Positions 33,701-42,121 of a stretch of 64,000 bases of DNA are shown in pieces. The notes under the pieces were generated by a model, which saw only the letters and a program-made list of their open reading frames with translations, was not told where the DNA came from and ran no database searches. Both the position numbers and the translations under genes were made by a program. Origin of the DNA: Flavobacterium sp. HJJ (GTDB taxonomy: Bacteria; Bacteroidota; Bacteroidia; Flavobacteriales; Flavobacteriaceae); the NCBI RefSeq assembly GCF_015351475.1, contig NZ_JADKPR010000002.1:248001-312000 (forward strand), read 5' to 3'. Every line of letters starts with the position of its first letter. The first letter of the stretch is position 1.

Positions 33701-34858
33701 TTACTTCACAGAAAATTGATAATAGGAAACGGTATGATATTTTTGCCCCGGTTTTAAAACAATAGGAGCAAATTTTGGCTGATTTGGTGCGTCAGGGAAA
33801 TGCTGTGTTTCAAGAGCAAATGCTGTTCTGAAATCATCTTTTGAGCCCGATTTGAAAGTGTTTTTTGACTGCATGAAGTTGCCACTGTAAAATTGCAGTC
33901 CAGGTTCTTCTGTATAAATATCCAGAGTGATTCCTGATTGATCACCAGAAATTGTTGCCGCGTGATTCAGCCCGTTTTTCTTTGTTCCGTTTAAAACATA
34001 ATTATGATCGTATCCTTTCCCAAATAACAACTGCTCGTCTTTTGTCTCAATTCGTTCTCCAATAGTGTGTTTTGAAGTAAAATCAAATGGAGTATTTTTT
34101 ACCGGTTTTAATTCACCGCTTGGAATCAGGCCTTCGTCAACCGGTGTAAATTCATTGGCATAAATCTGTAATTCGTGGTTTAAAATAGTTCCGCTTCCTT
34201 CTCCGTTCAAATTAAAAAAGGCGTGATTGGTCAAATTAACAATTGTGGTTTTGTCGGTTGCCGCTTCGTATTCCATTTTAACTGAATTATCATCTGTAAG
34301 CGTGTAGGTTACTTTTACAGATAAATTCCCGGGAAAACCCTGCTCTCCATCAGGTGAAACATAAGTGAAAACCAATGTTTTTTCATCTGTTTTTACTGCA
34401 TCCCAGACAACATCCTGAAAACCTTTTACACCGCCGTGCAGCGCATTTTCTCCATTGTTTAGCGGAACCTGATATTGTTTTCCTTCCAATGTGAATCTGC
34501 CTTTTGCAATTCTGTTTCCGACTCTTCCGATAGTAGCTCCAAAATAAGGCTCTGTTGAGTTTTTGAAACCTTTTGCGCTGTTCATTCCAACAACCACATC
34601 GGTTTGTTTTCCATTTTTATCGGCAACCCAAAGTCCAATTAATCTTCCGCCATAATTAGTAAAGGCGGCTTTGATACCCTTATTTTCAATCCAGTATAAA
34701 TTGACTTTATTACCATCGATTATAGTGTCAAAATTTTTGGTTTCTAAAACTGGTTTTACTGAGTCAACTTTGATTGCGGTATTCTCTTTTTTATTGTCTT
34801 TACAGTTAAACTGAAAAAGTGCCAGCAAAACGACAGCTGCGATTTGAATATTTTTCAT
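33701..34858 (-). CDS. Aldose 1-epimerase (galactose mutarotase), lipoprotein
   Basis: 385 residues. Lipobox FQFNC-KD (cysteine 19), so it is exported and membrane-bound rather than cytoplasmic like E. coli GalM. Galactose mutarotase fold: GRLIGLWV, ATIGRVGNRIAKG, LHGG (substrate histidine), VNLTNHAFFNLNG, and the catalytic glutamate region in ALETQHFPDAPNQP. It interconverts alpha and beta anomers of the sugar released by the PUL enzymes. Placed between two GH43 genes. Confidence 0.92.
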   Translation of the reverse strand: MKNIQIAAVVLLALFQFNCKDNKKENTAIKVDSVKPVLETKNFDTIIDGNKVNLYWIENKGIKAAFTNYGGRLIGLWVADKNGKQTDVVVGMNSAKGFKNSTEPYFGATIGRVGNRIAKGRFTLEGKQYQVPLNNGENALHGGVKGFQDVVWDAVKTDEKTLVFTYVSPDGEQGFPGNLSVKVTYTLTDDNSVKMEYEAATDKTTIVNLTNHAFFNLNGEGSGTILNHELQIYANEFTPVDEGLIPSGELKPVKNTPFDFTSKHTIGERIETKDEQLLFGKGYDHNYVLNGTKKNGLNHAATISGDQSGITLDIYTEEPGLQFYSGNFMQSKNTFKSGSKDDFRTAFALETQHFPDAPNQPKFAPIVLKPGQKYHTVSYYQFSVK

Positions 34859-34916
34859 TTTTTTATCATTGTGAGGAATGAAGTAATCTCATTCTCTGGT
34901 TTAAAAATTTTTCTAA

Positions 34917-35945
34917 TTATTTAGATGGAATTGCCAATTTTGTTTCTTCGCTTACTGGTTCTCCCAAAACCGGAAATCCATTAGAATCCCAGTTAATTTT
35001 CTGCATTCTGGGCGATCTTTTGTTACCACATCCTTCTCCAGGGTTTGAATTGGCGTGGTACAAAATCCAGTCTTCTTTCCCATCAGGAGATTTAAAAAAT
35101 GAATTATGTCCCGGAGCATACACTTTATTTTTATCTGATTGTTTAAAAATAGGTTCTGCCGATTTTTTCCAGGCCGAAGCATCTAATAAATTATCTCCTC
35201 CGTTAAAACTCAGTAATCCCAAAGAATAAAAATCTGTCCAGCATCCACTGGCCGAAAATACGATGAAAATTTTATCATTTTTTGACAAAAACTGAGGCCC
35301 TTCATTCACATTTACCTGCGGAGGATTCACATCATCATGCAGTGCGCCATGCGTTTCCCAATCGTTTAAAGGTGAAGAAATTTTTACACGGTCACCGTCA
35401 ATTTCAAGCGGATTCTTCATTTTGGCGATATAAATATTCTGCTGTCCGTTTGTATCGCCTTCCCAGCCAGCCCAGATTATATACAGCTGGTTTTTATGTT
35501 CAAATATGTTTCCGTCAATGGCCCATTTGTCAGTTTTGGCAGCGATTTTTCCTTTAAATTCAAATTTTCCTTTAAATGGATCAGACGATTTATTTTCCAA
35601 AACATACATTCTGTGCTTGTTGTTGTCTCCGTTGTCAGCAGCAAAATAACAGTACCATTTTCCATTGATAATATGAAATTCCGGTGCCCAGATTTCTGCC
35701 GAATAATCAGTGTTTTTTGGCGGTGTCCAAATTACTTTGCTTTCGGCATTTTTTATATCGGATAAATCTTTTGTTTTCCATAGAACCAAACGGTTTCCAA
35801 GTGTATTGGTGTAATAATAATATCCTTTATAATAGGTGCTGTAAGGATCTGCGCCTGATGGCAGAATTGGATTTGTGAATGTTTTCTGCTGGGAATATCC
35901 AACAGATATAATTGCTAAAAGAAGGAAGATTGCTGTTTTTTTCAT
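34917..35945 (-). CDS. GH43 family arabinofuranosidase-like hydrolase, secreted
   Basis: 342 residues with a Sec signal peptide (about 1-19) and no lipobox. GH43 triad: D33 in PSGADPYS, D144 in WAIDGNIF, E215 in VNEGPQFL. The opening FTNPILPSGADPYSTYYKG and the block IWAPEFHIINGKWYCYFAA resemble exo-alpha-1,5-L-arabinofuranosidases of subfamily GH43_26 (from memory). This is the main reason to suspect an arabinan-type substrate. Starts 12 nt after the GH2 stop. Confidence 0.88.
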   Translation of the reverse strand: MKKTAIFLLLAIISVGYSQQKTFTNPILPSGADPYSTYYKGYYYYTNTLGNRLVLWKTKDLSDIKNAESKVIWTPPKNTDYSAEIWAPEFHIINGKWYCYFAADNGDNNKHRMYVLENKSSDPFKGKFEFKGKIAAKTDKWAIDGNIFEHKNQLYIIWAGWEGDTNGQQNIYIAKMKNPLEIDGDRVKISSPLNDWETHGALHDDVNPPQVNVNEGPQFLSKNDKIFIVFSASGCWTDFYSLGLLSFNGGDNLLDASAWKKSAEPIFKQSDKNKVYAPGHNSFFKSPDGKEDWILYHANSNPGEGCGNKRSPRMQKINWDSNGFPVLGEPVSEETKLAIPSK

Positions 35946-35957
35946 CTCAGTTGTATT

Positions 35958-37778
35958 TTATTTATTCGACTGATTCAGGGTATTTATGACTTCGGTATTT
36001 ATTTTGTTTACGGCTTTGAAATCCATTTTATCCACTTTTCTGTCGTAGGTCATAAAACCGTTTACTTCGCCTTCAACATCTGTGGTTTGGGTGTAAACCG
36101 CGGCTGAAAATCCGGTTTTTACATAGTTTTTCAGAATTTTGGCATACTTGATATATTCAGCAGTTACTTCGGCTTCGTTTTTAAATTTAATGTAGCCCCA
36201 GTTGTCGTTTGCTCTCCATAAATGTCCTTCAAGCGGCAGACCGATTCCTCCGTATTCTCCTAAAACAGTAACTCTTCGGGCATCGTATAAATACATTTCC
36301 GGGCCAGGATAATTATGCAGATCCAAAATGTCTCCAGTTTGAAAATGATTTCCTCCACTTGATGAATTTGTCAATCGGCTAGGGTCGTGATTTTTTGTCC
36401 ACTCAGTAATTTCAACGGTTTTGAATTGTCCCCAGGCTTCGTTAAACGGAACCCAAACAACAATACTAGGGTAGGAGTACAAGTGATCCATAATTTCACG
36501 CCATTCTTTTCTGTAGATTTCCTCCGATTTTGCCGAACGCTGTAATTCTGTTCCTTCGAAATATTTTCTGTTTTGCCAAATGGGCTGATCGTCACCGCTC
36601 GGCATATCCTGCCAGACCAAAATTCCCAGCTGATCGCAGTAGGTATACCAGCGTTCCGGTTCAACTTTTACGTGTTTGCGAATCATATTAAAACCTAATT
36701 CTTTGGTTTTAACAATGTCGTATTTTAAAGCTTCGTCTGTGGGTGCAGTGTACAGTCCGTCAGGCCACCAGCCTTGATCTAATGGGCCAAACTGGAAATA
36801 ATCTTTGTTGTTCAGCTGCATTCTCATAATGCCGTTTTCATCTCTTTTGGATGAAATTTTTCGCATTGCAAAATAACTTTTCACCTCATCAACGACTTTG
36901 TTTTTACTAATTAAACGAATTTTAGTCTGATACAAAAACGGATTTTCCGGAGACCATAATTTTGGAGAATTTATGACAATATCATTGTTCTCGCCAACAA
37001 CCGCTTTTTCTTTGGCAATTTCTTTTCCGTTGTCTAAAACAGAAATTTCAACTAAATCTCCAGCTTCTGCTCTGTTTACATCTGCTTTAATGCTGATGGT
37101 GTTTTGATCTATATTCGGCGTTGTTCTTAATGCTGAAATATTTTTGGCATTTACAGGTTCTATCCAAACCGTCTGCCAGATTCCCGTTACTGGTGTGTAC
37201 CAGATTCCTTCTGGATTTTTGACCTGTTTTCCTCTTGGCTGAGGTCCGTCATTTGAAGGATCCCAGACTTTTACAACCAGTTTTTGACTGCTTCCTTTTT
37301 TGATAAAAGGTGTAATATCAAATGAAAACGGAGTGTATCCGCCTGTATGCGAACCTACTTTTATGTCATTAATAAAAACTTCTGTTTTCCAATCAACAGC
37401 ACCAAAATGCAAAAGGATATTTTTACCGTTCCAGTCAGATTCAATCGAAAAAGCAGTTTCGTACCAAAGCTCATTTTTAGCTCCCACCTCTTTCATTACG
37501 CCAGATAAGCTTGATTCCGCAGCAAACGGAACCAAAATCTGCCCGTCATATTTTGAAGGCACTTTTTTTCCAAATTCCTGAATGGCATAATTCCATAAAC
37601 CATTCAGATTCTTCCATTGGCTGCGCTCCATAATCGGGCGGGGATATTCAGGCAACGGTTTTTTTTGGTCAACCTGCTCGGCCCATTTTGTCTTGATTTT
37701 ATCTCCCTGCGGTTTCCATTGCGCATTTGCTGTAAATAGGGAGAACAAGGCTAAAAAAAGGATGCTTTTTCTTTTCAT
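35958..37778 (-). CDS. GH2 family glycoside hydrolase, secreted
   Basis: 606 residues from the ATG at 37778; the signal peptide (ending TANAQ) begins there, so the upstream in-frame codons are not used. GH2 order: sugar-binding domain (about 45-205), immunoglobulin-like domain (about 210-305), TIM barrel (about 320-606). Acid/base E447 is in PFNEAWGQF and nucleophile E508 in VLGEYGG. GH2 includes beta-galactosidases, glucuronidases and arabinopyranosidases. The substrate here is not readable; galactose or glucuronic acid caps on an arabinogalactan are possible. Confidence 0.9.
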   Translation of the reverse strand: MKRKSILFLALFSLFTANAQWKPQGDKIKTKWAEQVDQKKPLPEYPRPIMERSQWKNLNGLWNYAIQEFGKKVPSKYDGQILVPFAAESSLSGVMKEVGAKNELWYETAFSIESDWNGKNILLHFGAVDWKTEVFINDIKVGSHTGGYTPFSFDITPFIKKGSSQKLVVKVWDPSNDGPQPRGKQVKNPEGIWYTPVTGIWQTVWIEPVNAKNISALRTTPNIDQNTISIKADVNRAEAGDLVEISVLDNGKEIAKEKAVVGENNDIVINSPKLWSPENPFLYQTKIRLISKNKVVDEVKSYFAMRKISSKRDENGIMRMQLNNKDYFQFGPLDQGWWPDGLYTAPTDEALKYDIVKTKELGFNMIRKHVKVEPERWYTYCDQLGILVWQDMPSGDDQPIWQNRKYFEGTELQRSAKSEEIYRKEWREIMDHLYSYPSIVVWVPFNEAWGQFKTVEITEWTKNHDPSRLTNSSSGGNHFQTGDILDLHNYPGPEMYLYDARRVTVLGEYGGIGLPLEGHLWRANDNWGYIKFKNEAEVTAEYIKYAKILKNYVKTGFSAAVYTQTTDVEGEVNGFMTYDRKVDKMDFKAVNKINTEVINTLNQSNK

Positions 37779-37913
37779 GCTGTATATTTTTTGGGCAGTC
37801 ATTTAATGTGATGCCGTTATGTTTTTTTTTAAATCAAAATGAATTACCAGACTTATATTCGCATAAGCCTGGTAATTGCTAATCAAACTCAACTAACCAA
37901 TTTTTATGTTTTT

Positions 37914-39665
37914 TTAATTCAATTTTAGTGTCAGCCACGTATTAGGTTTATCACCGATACTGCCCGAAATGCTTTCTATATAATTTGCTGCGCCTTTTTC
38001 CCGAAGTTCTGCGCTATAGCCTATTCTTGTTTGTTTTGAAGGGATTCCTCCTAATAATTCCCACGGTATTTTAGTTTCTATCTGATAACCACTGGCTGTT
38101 TTAACTGTCGTTGCTGTAATACCTTGTACATTTTCTAATTTCTTCCATTTACTGTTTTCTCCTTCAGAGATTGAGAAAGCTGTGGTCTGTCCGAATTCTA
38201 ATTTAAATATTGATTTTCCAGGAGCTGTTAAGCTTCTGTTTTTAGGATCCAGATATAAATTAAAACCATCACTGTCTGTCAATGAATTTGAATTTATGAT
38301 TTGGCTGTCTTTTGCTTTTGCAAAAACATATAAAAATGATGCATCGTAAGTAAAATTAGCTTCTAATTGTGCTGCGCCTTTTTGTCCTATAAAAACAGGA
38401 CTTTCTTTTTTCCAAACCGCTTCATTACTTTGTCCGTCTATTGCTGCCGTTTCGTTCTCTGCTCCAATTTCAGGCAGAACATGTCCTTTTATCATCCAAA
38501 CCTGCGAATTACTGCCAAATTGATTGGTGGTAGTTAAGGCTATAACCGTGTCATCATCAAGAACAGCAATACTGTTCCATAAGGCTGATTTTCCGTCGGA
38601 TACTAGAAAAGGAGTTGACTTTCTGTTAAAATTCCTGGCATCGTTAGTGCCTATGACAACTTTCATATCAGCGTTGTCAATACTGTTTGTCAATCTATTA
38701 TCGGTTCCCTGATAAGACATTAAAACTTCACCAGTGCTTAATTGAGCTAAATAAGGAGCTCCGCCGTAAATAGCATTATTCAGTTCTTCTTTTAAGGCAT
38801 AATTACGGTTTGGACTGTTTCCGGTAATAGTTTGCTGCCAGTTATCGGAAATTGTATTTCGAATGATGTAAGGCTTAAACTGATTGTTAACACCATTATC
38901 TTCTATCGAAAAAACTATTTCTGTTTGATTTTTCAGCAGAATAGGAGAGGGCATTCCGTCCCTGCTTCCTGCTCGGAAACTTGCAATAGCAGGGGTTACC
39001 GACCATGTTAAACCATTATCCGAAGATCGTAATAATGAAATATTTTGTTCGTTAGAACTTCTGTATACATTTTCATTCGAAAAAAACAATTGAATTTCGC
39101 CACTTGGAATTTGAATAGCCGAAGGTTCCCAGCAGCCGTTTTCAAATTTGGAATCGGCTTCATAAATAACCTGATTTCCGTTCCATGTTAATCCGCCGTC
39201 AGTGCTTTTAATGGTATTTATCGAAAATTTTTCTCCCGAATTATTTGCACCAATCGGTCTTGGATTAAAGCATATTAAAATTGAATTATCTTTCAATTGT
39301 AAAATATCAGGCGTTGTCATATTTACGGTTGCTGTTCCTGAAACGGCTTTAATGGGCGAACTCCAGGTTTTGCCTAAATCATCACTGATTTTTACCAAAA
39401 TTGCTCCTCCAGATTCATAGGTACATATTAATTTCTTGCTGTTTAATTGTATCAATCTGGCATAACCATTGTAATCTGAACTGTTTTTATCTGAAATTTG
39501 CGTCAGAGAACTATAATCCCAAGCTATTCTAACACCTTCTACCGCAGGACTTGACGCAATTTGTTCTACCGTCGGTTCTTCCTTGACTGTATCATTTGAT
39601 GCATCACTGCACGACAGCATTGGAATCAATAATAACGCTAGTAATAGATTGTTTTTGTTTGTCAT
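37914..39665 (-). CDS. BNR-repeat (sialidase-fold) lipoprotein with CBM9-like domain
   Basis: 583 residues. Lipobox MLSC-SD (cysteine 19). Residues about 45-400 form a sialidase-type propeller with Asp-box motifs SDDLGKTW, STDGGLTW and SSDNGLTW. Residues about 405-583 (AAIDGQSNEAVWKK, DASFLYVFAKAKDS, KIPWELLGG) form a CBM9-like carbohydrate-binding domain. Automatic annotation would say exo-alpha-sialidase, but nothing else here handles sialic acid. The same fold is used by GH93 exo-arabinanases; E180 in CWEPSAIQ and E255 in FSIEDNG are candidate catalytic acids. One base separates its start from the stop of the upstream GH43-like gene. Confidence 0.78.
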   Translation of the reverse strand: MTNKNNLLLALLLIPMLSCSDASNDTVKEEPTVEQIASSPAVEGVRIAWDYSSLTQISDKNSSDYNGYARLIQLNSKKLICTYESGGAILVKISDDLGKTWSSPIKAVSGTATVNMTTPDILQLKDNSILICFNPRPIGANNSGEKFSINTIKSTDGGLTWNGNQVIYEADSKFENGCWEPSAIQIPSGEIQLFFSNENVYRSSNEQNISLLRSSDNGLTWSVTPAIASFRAGSRDGMPSPILLKNQTEIVFSIEDNGVNNQFKPYIIRNTISDNWQQTITGNSPNRNYALKEELNNAIYGGAPYLAQLSTGEVLMSYQGTDNRLTNSIDNADMKVVIGTNDARNFNRKSTPFLVSDGKSALWNSIAVLDDDTVIALTTTNQFGSNSQVWMIKGHVLPEIGAENETAAIDGQSNEAVWKKESPVFIGQKGAAQLEANFTYDASFLYVFAKAKDSQIINSNSLTDSDGFNLYLDPKNRSLTAPGKSIFKLEFGQTTAFSISEGENSKWKKLENVQGITATTVKTASGYQIETKIPWELLGGIPSKQTRIGYSAELREKGAANYIESISGSIGDKPNTWLTLKLN

Positions 39666-39666
39666 C

Positions 39667-40719
39667 TTATTTTTTTGAATTTAAGTTTTTGGTCAAGCCA
39701 AATTTTTTCACCAAAGCGTCATATTCATTTCGTGAAATTGTAATCATACAGCCGTGGCGCACTTTTTCAGGGAGACTGTATTTGTCCCAATTGGAGAAAA
39801 AGGTGTAACCTGAAGCTTGAAACCAAGGTCCGTTTAGGTTATCTGCAATTGATAATCCGTATGAAACACCAGGATATTGTTCGTAATACATGTACCAAAT
39901 TTTATCATCAGGAGAAGGAATCAGCATTGGGGCCTCTCTAAAGTTTGGACTGATTGATTGCTGGGGCAAAGAATAAGGTCCTAATAATGATTTTGATTTG
40001 GCAATTCTAATCGTTTTTCCGGTTGTCCAGTATAAGGTTGGGTACTTTTCATCTTTGATTACTGCGTAGTAGGAATCGCCGATTTTACGAATGAATACAT
40101 CGATGGTTCCCATATCCCAATCGAATAGACGGTTTGGAGTTCCTTCGAAGGTTTTTAAATCTTTGGATAAAACATATAAAGTTCGTTGGCTCGCCCAATA
40201 GCGTTCCCCATCTTCCTTAGTTCCTTCAAGATGTGGAGTGTGCCACGTCATGATGAATTTTTCAGAATCTTTGTCGTAATACAGTTTTGGGGCGCCAATT
40301 CTTTGTAAAGCATTTGAATAACCAGGCGTACTTTTTAAATCAGGAGTGTAATCGGAATGTTTTTTCCAGGTAATCAAATCGTCCGAAACCCAAATGTTTA
40401 TGCTTTTGGCATCATCACCTGTGTTTCCTGCGATATAGTATTTTCCATCGGGTCCTTTGCAGATGTCGGGATGACCTTTGTATTCTTCAAAAACACGTTT
40501 TCCATCATTCAGGTTTTCCCAATGCAAACCGTCAAGACTCACAGAATAATATAATCTGCCGTAATCATTGTGTGTCATGTGTGCAAAAAGATAGGCCTCG
40601 TTTTTAGGTTTTTCGTTTCCTTTCACCTGCCCGGGAGGATCCGGCTGTTGTGCATTTGCAGAAAATCCTATCAGAATTACTGCTAAAAAAAAGAGTTGTT
40701 TTATTGTGTTTTTTTTCAT
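39667..40719 (-). CDS. GH43-like five-bladed propeller hydrolase, secreted
   Basis: 350 residues. Signal peptide ending SANAQ (about residue 24). Clan GH-F/J-like triad: D85 in KGHPDICKG, D207 in GTIDVFI and E262 in FREAPMLI, with propeller repeats such as YYSVSLDGLHW and NIWVSDDLITWKK. Distant from the other two GH43 proteins here; an unclassified GH43 or a related furanosidase is possible. It starts after a stem-loop at 40769-40834 and is tightly linked to the BNR gene. Confidence 0.75.
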   Translation of the reverse strand: MKKNTIKQLFFLAVILIGFSANAQQPDPPGQVKGNEKPKNEAYLFAHMTHNDYGRLYYSVSLDGLHWENLNDGKRVFEEYKGHPDICKGPDGKYYIAGNTGDDAKSINIWVSDDLITWKKHSDYTPDLKSTPGYSNALQRIGAPKLYYDKDSEKFIMTWHTPHLEGTKEDGERYWASQRTLYVLSKDLKTFEGTPNRLFDWDMGTIDVFIRKIGDSYYAVIKDEKYPTLYWTTGKTIRIAKSKSLLGPYSLPQQSISPNFREAPMLIPSPDDKIWYMYYEQYPGVSYGLSIADNLNGPWFQASGYTFFSNWDKYSLPEKVRHGCMITISRNEYDALVKKFGLTKNLNSKK

Positions 40720-40748
40720 GTTGCTAAAAGTTTTGGAAGTTTTCTCGC

Positions 40749-40834
40749 CACGAATTCCACTAATTGTTTTTTGCCACAGATTACACGGATTAAAATGATT
40801 TAATCTTTTTTTAATCTTTTAATCTGTGGCAAAA
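40749..40834. repeat. Inverted repeat/hairpin inside the PUL
   Basis: TTTTGCCACAGATTA (40769-40783) and TAATCTGTGGCAAAA (40820-40834) are perfect 15-base inverted arms; CACGAATTCCACTAATT (40749-40765) precedes them. It joins the words of the repeats at 2571 and 32482. Placed between the GH5-like and GH43-like genes, it could also act on mRNA stability or read-through. Confidence 0.7.
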
Positions 40835-40865
40835 TAATTTTCTAATTATCAAATTGACACATTAT

Positions 40866-42038
40866 CTAATTCTTCTTATTTGCTTCCGAAGTCATTTTTT
40901 TGATCAAATCGGTTTCGGCTTGAATGTATGGTGTTCCGTCAGTATGCAGTACTTCGTGAAACCAAAGTTTTGGTTCAGCAGTATATGTTTTTGTCCAGCT
41001 GTCCCAAGCGTATTTTGTCTGAGTTTTTCCGTCAACAAATCCCCAGTTAATCATACCGACATTGTATTTTCTGGCAATTGGAAGGAATCCTTCGAAAGTG
41101 CTTCCGTTTGGTCTCGCCATATATTCTGAACACAATAATGGTTTTCCGTAACGCTGTAATTGTTTGATCACTTTTTCGAAATCCTGCGGTGTGTTGTAGT
41201 TATGGAATGAAACAATATCCGATTGTTCGATCTGCATTTTGTGCATTGGTGCCATTTTTGTTTCGTCGCTCCAGTCACCAACCCAAACACCTGAAGTCAG
41301 AGGCTGAGACGGATTGCTTTCTCTTGCCCACGCAAAAACATCTTTTAAAAGAGGAAGGATCAAATCGGCTTTGTTTTTAATTTCAACTTTTTCATAAGAT
41401 GGTCCCGTCATATTATCCGGTTCGTTCCAAACGTCCCAGCCTAAAATACGTTTGTCGTCTTTAAATTTTGCAACCGTTTCTTTTACATATTTCTCTAATC
41501 GAGGATATTGTGTTTTGTCCTGAAGCGCTTTTTGTCCCGGACTCTGAACCCAGCCTGAGTTGTGTGTGTGTGGTTTTGGATCACGCTGTTTCCCTAAAGC
41601 AGGAAACGGATCCCAGCAGGAATCAAATAAAACAAAAAGCGTTTTGATATGGTGTTTATCTGCAATTTCTAAAAAAGTGTTCATGCGTTTGTAAAGACCT
41701 TCTGCATCTTGCTGGTGTAATAAATCGTGTAGATAGACACGCATTACATTCATGCCAAGGCCTTCTGCCCAGCCTAATTCCTGATCAATTCTTTTTGGAT
41801 CAAAAGTGGCTGACTGCCACATCTCTAACTGATTTATAGCTGTGCTAGGAGAATAATTTGAGCCTACTAACCAAGGCTGTTCTGCATACCATTTATTAGC
41901 TTGATCCTTGGTCCAGATTTCTCTTTTTTCGATAGATGCTGTTTCATTTTTATTTTCTTCAGAATTATTTTTTTTGTTGCAGCTAAGCAATGCCAGTCCT
42001 GCTAACATAAATGTCAGATACAATTTTACTTTCTTCAT
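40866..42038 (-). CDS. GH5-like (clan GH-A) glycoside hydrolase, lipoprotein
   Basis: 390 residues from the ATG at 42038 (in-frame ATGs at 42044 and 42062 are alternatives). Lipobox LLSC-NK (cysteine 20). TIM barrel with acid/base E206 in DVWNEPD and nucleophile E305 in LLCSEYMARP, the clan GH-A pattern. Also seen: NVMRVYLHDLLH and FVLFDSCWDPFP. Often labelled 1,4-beta-xylanase or cellulase-family in databases, but the true specificity is unknown. Follows susD by 83 nt. Confidence 0.82.
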   Translation of the reverse strand: MKKVKLYLTFMLAGLALLSCNKKNNSEENKNETASIEKREIWTKDQANKWYAEQPWLVGSNYSPSTAINQLEMWQSATFDPKRIDQELGWAEGLGMNVMRVYLHDLLHQQDAEGLYKRMNTFLEIADKHHIKTLFVLFDSCWDPFPALGKQRDPKPHTHNSGWVQSPGQKALQDKTQYPRLEKYVKETVAKFKDDKRILGWDVWNEPDNMTGPSYEKVEIKNKADLILPLLKDVFAWARESNPSQPLTSGVWVGDWSDETKMAPMHKMQIEQSDIVSFHNYNTPQDFEKVIKQLQRYGKPLLCSEYMARPNGSTFEGFLPIARKYNVGMINWGFVDGKTQTKYAWDSWTKTYTAEPKLWFHEVLHTDGTPYIQAETDLIKKMTSEANKKN

Positions 42039-42121
42039 TGTCATTTTTGTTATTTTGAACAATTGTTCTTTATGATAAGGGAATCAGATAAGTGGCATCT
42101 GATTCCCTTAAAAAAATAATT

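Noticed and set aside
37914-39665. A sialic acid utilisation function from the sialidase-like propeller
   Set aside because: No sialate lyase, kinase or epimerase genes are in the PUL; Asp boxes are a fold feature and do not prove sialidase activity.
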